Shown here piece after piece: positions 16,817 through 25,840 of a stretch of 32,058 nt of DNA. Origin of the DNA: an uncultured Lachnospiraceae bacterium. GTDB lineage: Bacteria > Bacillota > Clostridia > Lachnospirales > Lachnospiraceae. The position numbers were made by a program, and so were the translations under genes. The stretch is taken from assembly GCA_905193085.1 (NCBI GenBank), contig CAJJNI010000005.1:1-32058 (forward strand), written 5' to 3'. The notes under the pieces were generated by a model. The model made no database searches and had not been told where the DNA came from. It was given only the letters and a program-made list of their open reading frames with translations. Numbering within the stretch: position 1 is the stretch's first letter; each line of letters opens with the position of its first letter.

Positions 16817-16859
16817 CCGGGATATAACAGAGCGGATTATTATATCCGCCTGTTACCGG
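16817..16859 (+). other. Long intercistronic hairpin
   Basis: CCGG-gata-TAACAG-a-GCGGAT pairs with ATCCGC-CTGTTA-CCGG across a 6-base loop: three perfect helical blocks (6, 6 and 4 bp) interrupted by a GATA bulge and one unpaired A. It lies between the permease genes and the second binding protein. No U-run follows, so termination would be weak. RNA processing or differential stability of the downstream binding-protein message is more likely. Confidence 0.6.
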
Positions 16860-16959
16860 TTGTAAAATTTACGAGAGAAACTCGCAAAGCGTGTTTTATA
16901 TAGTTAAATGTGCAGTATGTATTGTTCTGAAAACATAAAATATATTAGGAGGAAGGAAA

Positions 16960-18621
16960 ATGAGAAAGAGATTATTATCATCAGTCTTAGTAGCTGCAAT
17001 GGCATCAGCTTTACTCATTGGCGGATGCGGCGGAAAAGATTCTGGCAGTAACAGCGCTTCAGGAACTGATGAAAACTGGGAAACTTATCAGGAGAAAACC
17101 GGTAAAGATGAAGCTGTAACAGTTTCATGGTGGGTAATGGGTGGTACAGATGAGTACTATCAGGATTACTGGACAGAGATGAAAGGTTTACAGAAGATTC
17201 AGGAGATTACAGGTGTAAACATTGATTTCCAGGTTGCATCTAGCTATGATGTATATTTACCTATGATGACAGCCAGAAATTATCCTGATGTTATCACAGC
17301 TAAGAACCTTGAGCAGTATAGCGGTCGTTTAGCTGCAATGTACAAAGATGGAGTTTCTCTCCGTCTCAATGATTACATGGATGAATGGATGCCTAACTTC
17401 TCAAAGATTGTTAAGGATTATCCAAACATAGCAAGAGACTTAAAACTTGATGATGGTTCTTATACTTTTGTAAGTACACTTTATGATATTGAAGATGATG
17501 ATGACCGTGCAGCTGCATCACAGTATGGTCTTGCAATCAGACAGGACTGGTTGGATGAAGTTGGTATGGATATTCCTACTAATATCGAAGAGTGGTATGA
17601 GACATTACTTGCATTTAAGAAATACGATCCAAATGGAAATGGTCAGCAGGATGAAGAGCCTGTATGTATGGCTTCATCAGGTTGGAAATATTTCCTTGCT
17701 GCTTATGGTATTGATGATGACCCATGTATCGTTAAACAGGACGATGGAACAGAAAAAGTTGTTTACGGTTTCGTAACAGATGCTTATAAAGAGTTCCTTA
17801 CAGAAATGCAGAAATGGTTCAAAGAAGGTCTTATCTACAACATGTTTGAACAGACATCTCTTGAAGCAAGACAGGAAAGAGTAACATCTAACCTTGCAGG
17901 TGCATGGAAAGGTGATGCTGCTCACTTTGATTCATCAGATCCTGATTCATACATCTCTATCTTAAGAGAGACAGCTCCAAATGCTGAATTTGCTGCTTGT
18001 CCATGGCCTGAGACTGCTGACGGATATCAGTGGTGCTTCTCAGATATCGCATCATTTGACCGTGATACAACTGTTATTACATCAAAAGCTAAAGATGACG
18101 GTGTTGTAGAAGCTGCAGCTTATATTATTGACTATATGCTTTCAGAAAATGGTTCAACATACCTTACATGGGGTATTGAAGGAGAAAGCTATGAAGTTAA
18201 GAATGGTGAAAAACAGTTAATGGATGGAATGGATGAAACAGTTGATTTCCACGGAGCTAAGATTCAGAAGATTAACACATATGCTGACCCTATTACAGTA
18301 ATGCTTCCTCAGTTCGGTGAAATTTCAAGCTATGTTCTTGAAAACGAAGACGAAGGATATGTAAATGCTTGTAAGACATGGTCAGAAGGTGATACAAGCT
18401 ACAAACTTTCAGCAGCTTGCCAGTTATCTGTAGAACAGCAGGAACAGGTAGATTCTGTTACAGAAGGTATGAAAGGCTATATCACAAAGATGCGTTCAAG
18501 ATTTATTCAGGGCTCATCATTAACAGAATTTGACTCATATGTAAGTCAGGTTAAGACAATGGGTGCTGATAAGTACGCTGAAATCTGGCAGGAAGCATAT
18601 GATGCTTACAAAGCCAGATAA
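16960..18621 (+). CDS. Solute-binding lipoprotein, LplA/YtcQ type
   Basis: The protein has 553 residues. The lipoprotein signal peptide ends at lipobox IGGC (Cys23), followed by a Gly/Ser-rich linker. The mature part has the features of long family 1 oligosaccharide-binding proteins: VSWWVMGGTDEYYQDYW, YPDVITAKNLEQYSG, GLAIRQDWLDEVGMDIPTNIEEWYETL, and a DPNGNGQQDEEP loop that looks like a calcium site (Asp-x-Asn-x-Asn-x-x-Asp). A strong AGGAGGAAGG site precedes the ATG. It follows the second permease pair after 169 bases containing a hairpin, and is followed by a 12-bp stem at 18652-18680. It probably supplies the second permease pair. The ligand is unknown. Confidence 0.92.
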   Translation: MRKRLLSSVLVAAMASALLIGGCGGKDSGSNSASGTDENWETYQEKTGKDEAVTVSWWVMGGTDEYYQDYWTEMKGLQKIQEITGVNIDFQVASSYDVYLPMMTARNYPDVITAKNLEQYSGRLAAMYKDGVSLRLNDYMDEWMPNFSKIVKDYPNIARDLKLDDGSYTFVSTLYDIEDDDDRAAASQYGLAIRQDWLDEVGMDIPTNIEEWYETLLAFKKYDPNGNGQQDEEPVCMASSGWKYFLAAYGIDDDPCIVKQDDGTEKVVYGFVTDAYKEFLTEMQKWFKEGLIYNMFEQTSLEARQERVTSNLAGAWKGDAAHFDSSDPDSYISILRETAPNAEFAACPWPETADGYQWCFSDIASFDRDTTVITSKAKDDGVVEAAAYIIDYMLSENGSTYLTWGIEGESYEVKNGEKQLMDGMDETVDFHGAKIQKINTYADPITVMLPQFGEISSYVLENEDEGYVNACKTWSEGDTSYKLSAACQLSVEQQEQVDSVTEGMKGYITKMRSRFIQGSSLTEFDSYVSQVKTMGADKYAEIWQEAYDAYKAR

Positions 18622-18622
18622 T

Positions 18623-18637
18623 ACACTTTAAAAGTGT
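18623..18637 (+). other. Small hairpin after the binding-protein stop
   Basis: ACACTTT-a-AAAGTGT is palindromic immediately after the TAA at 18619-18621. It could add to the downstream terminator or stabilise the mRNA end. Confidence 0.35.
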
Positions 18638-18651
18638 TACTTTAGTTTAGT

Positions 18652-18680
18652 GGGGAAATCTCTGGATTAGAGATTTCCCC
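18652..18680 (+). terminator. Hairpin terminator of the transporter operon
   Basis: GGGGAAATCTCT (18652-18663) pairs perfectly with AGAGATTTCCCC (18669-18680) across a 5-base loop. The following tract (atatttac) is only moderately U-rich. It is placed right before the next promoter, as expected for a transcription-unit boundary. Confidence 0.75.
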
Positions 18681-18683
18681 ATA

Positions 18684-18712
18684 TTTACAATACAGAAAAA
18701 TTTGTGTATAAT
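18684..18712 (+). promoter_or_regulatory. Promoter of the esterase-like gene
   Basis: TTTACA (18684-18689), a 17-base spacer and TATAAT (18707-18712) give a near-consensus vegetative promoter between the terminator and the alpha/beta hydrolase gene. Its -10 lies inside any longer reading that begins at TTG 18702, which argues for the downstream start at 18759. Confidence 0.75.
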
Positions 18713-18758
18713 AAAATTGACCCGGATAATATTGCTTAAGAAAGATGTGTGGAGAAGT

Positions 18759-19763
18759 ATGTACAGTACAAATCAGTTTTTAGAAAGTTTATATAATAAA
18801 CTTCAGCCAGAAAAGAAATTAGCAGATTTAAATAAAGAAGAGTTTGAAAAAGAAAAAAGTATAAGAATACAGAAATTAAAAGAATTGTTTAAATTAGACG
18901 AATTAAAAGAATTGTTTGATAAAGATATAACATATGAAATAGAAGATAATTTTGAAGAAATGAGTATTCAAATTGATAAATATAGAGTAGATGCCATTGA
19001 TGGCTTACAATTTCCTGTTTATCATGTAAAACCAGAAAAACCAAATGGAAAGAAAATTTTATTTTTACATGGACATGATGATTTGGGAATAATGGGAGCC
19101 TTACTTGAACGACATGATAAAGTCCGTTATCATAAAATGATACCGCTTAAGCTTGCAAAAGAAGGTTATGATGTGTATGCACCGGAATTTATAGGTCTTG
19201 GTGAAGCTCATTATAATGATTTTCCAAAAGGAAGCGAGAAACCAAGCGGATGTCTGCCAAATTCAAATTTCCTGACATTGCTTGGTTTCAGTATAGGTGG
19301 ATTCAGAGTTTATCAGGCGATAAGAACACTTGATTTTTTAAATAAATCGGGTATTGATGATAAATTAACTGTCTTTGGGATATCAGGTGGTGGAATGACT
19401 GCACAGCATTTATTGCCGCTTGATGACAGAATTGAAAATGGAATTGTTGCCTGTTATGCAAATACTTATGCAGATAGTATTTTGGCAAAAGACCATTGCA
19501 GTTGTAATTATGTTCCGGGACTTTTGAGACTTGGTGACAGCTATGAAATGCTTGCTCTTGCTGCACCCAAAAAGCTATTTACTGTAAATGGAAAAGCAGA
19601 CAGAGGCTTTCCAAAGGCAGGAAGCGAGAAAGCTTTTGAGTATCTTGAAAAAGTTTATGCCAACCTTGGGGTTTCACATAATTATACAGGCCGGCTTATA
19701 GAGGGAAGACATGAAATAGACGAAGAAGCTATTATATCATGGCTTAATCACAATGTATTGTAA
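18759..19763 (+). CDS. Alpha/beta hydrolase, acetyl-esterase / dienelactone-hydrolase like
   Basis: The protein has 334 residues from ATG 18759, chosen because GGAG (18751-18754) precedes it and because a TTG at 18702 would overlap the -10 box. After a helical, charged N-terminal extension (about 75 residues) comes the hydrolase fold: ILFLHGHDD (oxyanion region), DVYAPEFIGLGEA, the nucleophile elbow GISGG with Ser209, GKADRG with Asp281, and GRHEID with His318, which make a plausible triad. No signal peptide is present, so it is cytoplasmic. It lies between sugar importers and intracellular glycoside hydrolases, so removal of acetyl or other ester groups from imported oligosaccharides is likely but not shown. 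The substrate is unknown. Confidence 0.85.
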   Translation: MYSTNQFLESLYNKLQPEKKLADLNKEEFEKEKSIRIQKLKELFKLDELKELFDKDITYEIEDNFEEMSIQIDKYRVDAIDGLQFPVYHVKPEKPNGKKILFLHGHDDLGIMGALLERHDKVRYHKMIPLKLAKEGYDVYAPEFIGLGEAHYNDFPKGSEKPSGCLPNSNFLTLLGFSIGGFRVYQAIRTLDFLNKSGIDDKLTVFGISGGGMTAQHLLPLDDRIENGIVACYANTYADSILAKDHCSCNYVPGLLRLGDSYEMLALAAPKKLFTVNGKADRGFPKAGSEKAFEYLEKVYANLGVSHNYTGRLIEGRHEIDEEAIISWLNHNVL

Positions 19764-19819
19764 AATTAGAAAAAGTAATTAACATAGTGTAATTATAATT
19801 ATAATTATAATATAATGCA

Positions 19820-19848
19820 TTGTCTGTGTACTATTTTGATGATATTCT
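19820..19848 (+). promoter_or_regulatory. Candidate promoter of the glycoside hydrolase pair
   Basis: TTGTCT (19820-19825) and TATTCT (19843-19848) have a 17-base spacer. Just upstream (19791-19816) is an AT-only ATTATA repeat that could act as an UP-like element. The match to consensus is moderate. Confidence 0.4.
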
Positions 19849-19925
19849 GTCCATAAAATAGCACGATTAAATAAATACAAAGATATTAAAAAGTGCGTCC
19901 GATATATCTTAGAATGGAGGATTAC

Positions 19926-22900
19926 ATGCTTTACAAGAAAAGAGACGAAGAAATATTAAAGGATGAGTTATTTAAAAATCCAACGAAAGAATACAGAGGT
20001 GCTCCATTTTGGGCATGGAATACAAAACCTGAAAAAGAATCTATGAAAAGACAGATGAAAGCTTTTGATGATATGGGTTTTGGAGGTTTTCATATACATA
20101 GTCGTACAGGTCTTGATGTAGAGTATCTGGGCGATGAATTTATGGATGATGTAAAGTTTTGTACAGAGTATGCTAAAGATAATAATATGCTTATGTGGGC
20201 ATATGATGAGGATAGATTTCCATCGGGATTTGCAGGCGGACTTGTAACTAAAGACAGGAAATACAGATATCGTGAACTGTTTATGACATTTGATAAAAGA
20301 GATGATTATCTTCCGGCAAGGCCTGAGGGCAGAGCGGAAGAAAGCTATCTTATTGCAGTTTTTGATATAGTTTTAAATGATGATGGTACATTGAAAAGTT
20401 ACAATATAGTTAATGATGAAAATGATGTAAAAGGTGTTGCATGGTATACATATTTAAGAATAGCAACAGAAGATACTTGGTTTAATAATCAGACATATGT
20501 TGATACTCTTGATAAAGCATCAATTGAAAGATTTGTGAATGTAACACATGAAAGATATAAAGAAGTAGTTGGAGAATATTTTGATGACATAATTCCTTCA
20601 TTTTTTACAGATGAGCCGAAGACTACTTACAAAAAATCACTTCCATTTGCAACAGAGAGAAGAAATCTGATTTTTCCGTGGACAGATGATTTCCCGGATA
20701 CATTCAAAGAAAAATACGGTTTTGATATGATACCTCATATTCCGGAGCTTGTCTGGGAGTTGGAGGACAATAAGCCTTCAAAGGCGAGATATTTCTATCA
20801 TCGTCATGTTGCAGAGCGTTTTACAGAAAGTTATTCAAAAACAATCAGTGATTGGTGCGAAGCTAATAATGTTCATCTTACGGGACATATGATAAAAGAA
20901 CCATCATTAAAGAGCCAGTCAACAGCAATTGGTGAGGCAATGCTCCCCTTGTCAGAATTTGGCATACCGGGAATAGATATGCTTTGTGATGAGAGGGAAT
21001 ACACAACTGCTAAACAGGCACAGTCTGTAGCGCACCAATATGGGCGTGAAGGTGTAGTTTCAGAGTTGTACGGTGTGACTAACTGGGATTTTGATTTCAG
21101 AAGACACAAGCTTGCAGGTGACTGGCAGGTTGCACTTGGTGTGACAATCAGAGTTCCTCATCTGTCATGGATGACTATGGAAGGAGAAGCAAAGAGAGAT
21201 TATCCTGCATCTATCCATTATCAGTCTCCATGGTACAAAGAATACAAAATAATAGAAGATTATTTTGCAAGAGTGGCAACTGCAATGACAAGAGGTAATG
21301 CAGTAGTTAAAATCGGACTTTTGCATCCTGTAGAAAGTCTGTGGCTTAATTGGGCTGATGAAGAACACACAGGTGGTATCAAAAAGCAGCTAGATGAAAA
21401 TTTCCAGAAAGTGACAGAGTGGCTGTTATTTTCACATCTTGATTTCGATTATTTATCTGAATCTGTTATGGAAAGAATTGGAAGTGCCAGAGAAAATGAG
21501 CTTGAAGTCGGAAGCATGAAATATTCCGTTGTTGTAGTTCCTGGCGTTAAGACTATCAGAAGAAGCACATTTGAGCAATTAAAGAGTTTTGTGAAAAATG
21601 GCGGTACTGTAATATTTGCCGGAGAAGTTCCAGGACTTATTGATGCACAGCCAACTAATGAAGTTAAAGAATTTTCAAAAGAATGTGTATGCGTGTCAAT
21701 GGAACAGGATTCTATAGTAAAGGCTCTTGAGCCATTTAGAACACTGCATATTGTTGATAAGAACGGTTCAGAATGTAATAAATTGCTTTGTCAGGTAAGA
21801 CAGGATAACAATGATAAATGGATTTTTGTCTGCTATGGCAAAAAGAAAGAGCGTTATGATAATGAAGGTTCATCAAAAATGATGATAAAAATTCCGGGCA
21901 GATACACCGCTTTGAATTATAATGCGATGAATGGAACCATTGAAAATGCAAATGTTAAATATGATAAAGGTTTAACAATTATTACATGTGAATATTCAAC
22001 TCATGAAAGTGTACTGCTTAAGCTTTCAGAAGCAGCAGATGAACAGGATAATATTAAAACATCTGAAAATGTGTCAGAAGAGACTGGCCTTGAGCTTAGC
22101 AAAGGTGCCAGAATATTAAATCCATTTGAAAAAGTACCTGTAAGGCTTGACGAACCAAATGTGTATATGTTAGATTTAGCACAGTACAGTGTTGATGGTG
22201 GAGAATACAGGGAACTGGAAGAGGTTTTAAGAATCGGTGTTGCTGTCAGAGAAGAACTTGGAATAACAGCTCAGTCAGGAAGAATGGCACAGCCGTGGAC
22301 CGGTATTAAAGAAAAACCGTCACATACACTTTCTCTTAAATATATAATTGAAAGTAAAGTTGAAGTAAATAATGCATATGTTGCACTGGAGCACTATAAA
22401 GATACGCAGATACAGTTAAATGGCAGACTGGTTGAATCAAAATTAAGCACATACAGCGTGTATGATGGTGCTACAAAAGTAGAGCATGCACCATATTACA
22501 CCGATGAAAAAATAAATACAGTAGCATTGCCTGCATTAAATAAAGGAAAAAATGAACTTATTCTGACATTTCCTATAGGAGAAGGAACTGATGTGGAAAA
22601 TGCGTTTGTTCTGGGAGATTTTGGTGTAGAAGTATGTGGAACAAAACAGATAATAACAGATGCAGTTAAAGCGCTTGCCTTTGGAGATATTGTGCCTCAG
22701 GGACTTCCTTTTTACGGTGGAAATGTCACATATCTTGTTCAGGTTGAAAGCGAACAGACATTCAGTGTAAAAGTTCCCTATTTCAGAGGCTCACTTATAG
22801 CAGTAGAGTTAGATGAAAAACGTGTTGGAACAATCGCCTTTGCTCCATATAAAGTAAACATAACAACAGATGCAGGAAAACATACAGTGGGACTTAAATT

Positions 22901-23057
22901 GTATGGAAACAGAATAAATACATTCGGAACGCTTCATAATTGTAATGAAAACACAACCTGGTTTGGACCTGATGCATGGCGTACAAAGGGTGACAGTTAC
23001 AGTTATGAGTATCAGTTAAAGAAGGTTGGTATTTTAAAGAGACCGGATATTCAATAG
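19926..23057 (+). CDS. GH106-like glycoside hydrolase (putative alpha-L-rhamnosidase type)
   Basis: The protein has 1043 residues from ATG 19926, which has GGAGG (19916-19920) five bases upstream; an in-frame GTG at 19893 lacks one. The N-terminal region has the block PFWAWN (about 28), MGFGGFHIHSRTGLDVEYLG, and WAYDEDRFPSGFAGG (about 90-105), which I associate with the large GH106-type family. FFTDEP with Glu230 and a Trp-rich TIM-barrel-like stretch to about 500 follow. The C-terminal third is beta-rich and ends in a GH2-like jelly-roll domain. No signal peptide is visible, so it should act on imported oligosaccharides in the cytoplasm. The MGH1-like gene begins 22 bases later. The family is fairly clear; rhamnosidase activity is inferred and catalytic residues were not confirmed. 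Confidence 0.75.
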   Translation: MLYKKRDEEILKDELFKNPTKEYRGAPFWAWNTKPEKESMKRQMKAFDDMGFGGFHIHSRTGLDVEYLGDEFMDDVKFCTEYAKDNNMLMWAYDEDRFPSGFAGGLVTKDRKYRYRELFMTFDKRDDYLPARPEGRAEESYLIAVFDIVLNDDGTLKSYNIVNDENDVKGVAWYTYLRIATEDTWFNNQTYVDTLDKASIERFVNVTHERYKEVVGEYFDDIIPSFFTDEPKTTYKKSLPFATERRNLIFPWTDDFPDTFKEKYGFDMIPHIPELVWELEDNKPSKARYFYHRHVAERFTESYSKTISDWCEANNVHLTGHMIKEPSLKSQSTAIGEAMLPLSEFGIPGIDMLCDEREYTTAKQAQSVAHQYGREGVVSELYGVTNWDFDFRRHKLAGDWQVALGVTIRVPHLSWMTMEGEAKRDYPASIHYQSPWYKEYKIIEDYFARVATAMTRGNAVVKIGLLHPVESLWLNWADEEHTGGIKKQLDENFQKVTEWLLFSHLDFDYLSESVMERIGSARENELEVGSMKYSVVVVPGVKTIRRSTFEQLKSFVKNGGTVIFAGEVPGLIDAQPTNEVKEFSKECVCVSMEQDSIVKALEPFRTLHIVDKNGSECNKLLCQVRQDNNDKWIFVCYGKKKERYDNEGSSKMMIKIPGRYTALNYNAMNGTIENANVKYDKGLTIITCEYSTHESVLLKLSEAADEQDNIKTSENVSEETGLELSKGARILNPFEKVPVRLDEPNVYMLDLAQYSVDGGEYRELEEVLRIGVAVREELGITAQSGRMAQPWTGIKEKPSHTLSLKYIIESKVEVNNAYVALEHYKDTQIQLNGRLVESKLSTYSVYDGATKVEHAPYYTDEKINTVALPALNKGKNELILTFPIGEGTDVENAFVLGDFGVEVCGTKQIITDAVKALAFGDIVPQGLPFYGGNVTYLVQVESEQTFSVKVPYFRGSLIAVELDEKRVGTIAFAPYKVNITTDAGKHTVGLKLYGNRINTFGTLHNCNENTTWFGPDAWRTKGDSYSYEYQLKKVGILKRPDIQ

Positions 23058-23079
23058 AAAAAAGTGGGGTATAATTAAT

Positions 23080-25215
23080 ATGTATATGTTAGATATTGAT
23101 AAGAAGTTAGCTTATCCTAATAGAAGTCTTCAGTCATATTGTGGAAAATTGCTGTTTGCGCCTGTAGGTGACAGATTATTTTGTGATTGTCTTGATAAGA
23201 AGCCGGGATTTTGCGGTAACATAGATTTCATTCACAAAATGAATATACCGCAGTTATTCACAGTAAAATGCAGTACAAATCCTGATTATGTGGCAGCTCA
23301 GACAATGTGGTATCCGAGCCGTCTTACTATGCATTATGACGATAAGAAAATTACATTTGATGAAGTAAAGATGATTACTTCAAATGATATTGCATTCAGC
23401 GCACAGACCTGGGAAAATCACAGTCATAAAGACATTATTCTTGAGTTATCAGTAGATTCATCAGTCTGTCAGGTGGAGCAAAGAAACGGATATATATGGC
23501 TTCAGATGCCTGAAGAGAGAAATACAATTCAGGTTGGTGCCGCAATTAAATGGGACGCATCAACAGATAATAAAATAACAGTAAAACCTGGAGAAACCGT
23601 ATCATTTACTGTTGCTGCGGCTGCATGTGATTTGACATTAGAAGGCGAGGAGCCGGCAATAAATCGTCTTAACGAATTTTTTGCAAAAAATCTTACATCA
23701 GAACAGTATGTAGACGAAAATGCCAGAGAATTTGAAAAATTCTTTGAAACACTTCCAAAATTTGATTCAAGTGATGAAGTTATAAATAAAACATGGTTTT
23801 ACCGCTGGTACATATTAAGACATAACACAAGTAAACCAAGGCATGGTTTTTTGCAGAATACAACCGTGTATGAAGGCAGAGGACATAAGACAAGCAAAAA
23901 TGAACCGTTGAAAGTGTCAGGCTGGGAATTTAGCAGACTTATATGTCTGTCATCTCCATTACAGCTTACAGATTATAAATGGTGTCCGGACAAAGAGCTT
24001 CTTCACGACATAGTAAGAGGTGTTTTTGCCCAGGAAAATGAAGATGGTATAATTGAATCTGCATTTACACATCACAGAGGAAGCCCGTTTGCAAACTTTA
24101 TTGTATGGGCAGTTTATCAGATGTATCTTGTAGATGGCGATAAAGAGTTTATAAAAGAAATGATTCCTCTCATGAAAAAATGTGTAGATGGAAATACAGC
24201 TGTATATGGTGCAAAAAATGACCATTTGCAGATAGAAGTAAAACATCAGAGAACAGGAAAAGAATTTCAGCCAAGTTACTGGTATTTTTCGGATTTTCCT
24301 CAGAATGGTAAAGACAAGAGCAAGATAATTCCTATGAAGCGTATGGATACATCAGTATATCATTATTTAAATACATTGGGTCTTGCCAGAATGATGAAGG
24401 AAGTTGATGACGAAAATTATTCGTATTACGAACAATTTGCAGGAGAACTTGCAAAAGATATAAATGAAAAAACATGGGACGAAGAGACAGGCTTTTATTA
24501 TGATTTGCATCATGAGACAGATGAGAAAGCAATGGTAAAGAATATAGTTGGTCTTTATCCATATTGGGCAGAGCTTTCAGATGATGACAAGCTTCGTGGA
24601 ATGGATTATCTTTTTGATGAAAATTATTTTAATACAGGAGCTGTATTTGCTACTACTGCAAAAGACTGTGTTGCATATTCACCATTCGGAGCATGGATGG
24701 GATTCATGAGAAGCCGTAACAGTTGTATGTGGAATGGTCCGTCATGGCCATACACTAATGGTATAATGCTTGATGCAATCGGAAAGCAGAGCAAGAAGCA
24801 CGACCATCAATTTGATAAACAGTTTGCAGAATTTTTAAGAAAATATTCATTAGAGCATTATAAGAGTCACGATATTTCATATCCTTATCTTGTAGAGCAG
24901 TATCATGCTGTGACAGATGAAGCAATAAGTGATGAACCTGATTACAATCACTCATATTATCTTGAGCTTATAATGGCTCATGTTGCAGGTGTGACACTTC
25001 GTGAAGATAAAGTTATAATTGACCCTGTAGATATCGGACTTGACTATTTCAAATTAGATAATCTGAATATCCGTGGCAAAAATGTTGCTGTTCATTATGC
25101 AAAAGATGAAGATACTGCAACAGAGGAAAATATACAGACAGGTCTTACTGTATTTGTTGATGGTAATCCGGCTGCACATTCAGATAAACTTTCTAAGTTA
25201 GAAATAAATATTTAA
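23080..25215 (+). CDS. MGH1-like (alpha/alpha)6-barrel glycoside hydrolase
   Basis: The protein has 711 residues. A beta-sandwich N-terminal region (about 1-220) is followed by a helical catalytic-type domain: WFYRWYILRHNT, EGRGHKTSKNEPLKVSGWEFSR, WNGPSWPYTNGIML (about 550) and EPDYNHSYYLELIM. The WNGPSWP block is characteristic of clan GH-G/GH63-related enzymes, including the mannosylglycerate-hydrolase-like domain. No signal peptide is present, so it is cytoplasmic. The start is either ATG 23080 or the ATG two codons on; only a weak GTGGGG site lies upstream. It probably removes terminal sugars from imported oligosaccharides together with the preceding GH106-like enzyme. Linkage and sugar cannot be named. 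Confidence 0.8.
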   Translation: MYMLDIDKKLAYPNRSLQSYCGKLLFAPVGDRLFCDCLDKKPGFCGNIDFIHKMNIPQLFTVKCSTNPDYVAAQTMWYPSRLTMHYDDKKITFDEVKMITSNDIAFSAQTWENHSHKDIILELSVDSSVCQVEQRNGYIWLQMPEERNTIQVGAAIKWDASTDNKITVKPGETVSFTVAAAACDLTLEGEEPAINRLNEFFAKNLTSEQYVDENAREFEKFFETLPKFDSSDEVINKTWFYRWYILRHNTSKPRHGFLQNTTVYEGRGHKTSKNEPLKVSGWEFSRLICLSSPLQLTDYKWCPDKELLHDIVRGVFAQENEDGIIESAFTHHRGSPFANFIVWAVYQMYLVDGDKEFIKEMIPLMKKCVDGNTAVYGAKNDHLQIEVKHQRTGKEFQPSYWYFSDFPQNGKDKSKIIPMKRMDTSVYHYLNTLGLARMMKEVDDENYSYYEQFAGELAKDINEKTWDEETGFYYDLHHETDEKAMVKNIVGLYPYWAELSDDDKLRGMDYLFDENYFNTGAVFATTAKDCVAYSPFGAWMGFMRSRNSCMWNGPSWPYTNGIMLDAIGKQSKKHDHQFDKQFAEFLRKYSLEHYKSHDISYPYLVEQYHAVTDEAISDEPDYNHSYYLELIMAHVAGVTLREDKVIIDPVDIGLDYFKLDNLNIRGKNVAVHYAKDEDTATEENIQTGLTVFVDGNPAAHSDKLSKLEINI

Positions 25216-25258
25216 ATAAACAAATGATGAGAAAAATTGAAAGGAGAAATAAATAAAA

Positions 25259-25780
25259 GTGGGACAGATAATTTTAAATGTGGTAATAGTTGTACTTATT
25301 GTACTTGTTGCAGTTATGGCAGGCTTGTACTTCTTTGGAAGAAAAGCACAGAAAAAACAGGCAGCACAGAAACAGCAGATGGACGCAATGGCGCAGACAG
25401 TTACAATGCTTGTAATTGATAAGAAGAAGCTGCCGCTAAAAGATGCGGGATTTCCGGCGCAGGTTCTTGAGCAGACACCAAAGCTTATGCGTCGTACAAA
25501 ACTTCCAATCGTAAAAGCAAAGATTGGACCAAAAGTAACATCACTCATTGCTGATTCAAAAATATATGACAGCATTCCTGTAAAAAAAGAAGTAAAAGCT
25601 GTAATAAGTGGTCTTTATATTACAGAAGTCAGAGGTATCAGAGGTCCTTTGGAAGTTCCTGAAAAGAAGAAAAAAGGTCTTATGACAAAGCTTAGAAATA
25701 AGGCTGAGAAGCTTACAGAAGAAGCTAATCAGATGGAAAAAGAAAACGCTAAGAACAAAAACAAAAAAAAGAAAAAATAA
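25259..25780 (+). CDS. Small membrane-anchored basic protein, conserved clostridial type
   Basis: The protein has 173 residues. The start is GTG at 25259, with AAGGAG (25241-25246) twelve bases upstream and no earlier in-frame ATG. A single N-terminal hydrophobic helix (about 4-27, ILNVVIVVLIVLVAVMAGLYFF) is followed by a Gln/Lys-rich helix, then a globular block (LPLKDAGFPAQVLEQTPKLMRRTKLPIVKAKIGPKV). A Lys-rich tail ends the protein. The globular block looks like that of uncharacterised membrane proteins common in Clostridia. It should lie on the cytoplasmic side or outside depending on helix orientation; the positive charges after the helix favour a cytoplasmic C-terminus. It lies 43 bases after the hydrolase gene but may not be functionally linked. 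The function is unknown. Confidence 0.75.
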   Translation: MGQIILNVVIVVLIVLVAVMAGLYFFGRKAQKKQAAQKQQMDAMAQTVTMLVIDKKKLPLKDAGFPAQVLEQTPKLMRRTKLPIVKAKIGPKVTSLIADSKIYDSIPVKKEVKAVISGLYITEVRGIRGPLEVPEKKKKGLMTKLRNKAEKLTEEANQMEKENAKNKNKKKKK

Positions 25781-25840
25781 ATAAATATACATTAAAAAAT
25801 GATACAGAAAAAATTATGATAAGTGCATCATAAATATAAT

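Noticed and set aside
16817..16859. A true Rho-independent terminator
   Set aside because: The stem is strong but no U-run follows, and the next gene (binding protein) is expected to be expressed with the operon.
19791..19816. CRISPR-like or VNTR repeat
   Set aside because: The ATTATA units are only a short AT-only run with no spacers; it is better read as promoter-proximal AT-rich DNA. No CRISPR array was seen anywhere in the window.
19893..19925. Upstream GTG start for the GH106-like gene
   Set aside because: No ribosome site precedes it, whereas GGAGG lies at a good distance from ATG 19926 and would otherwise be inside the gene.
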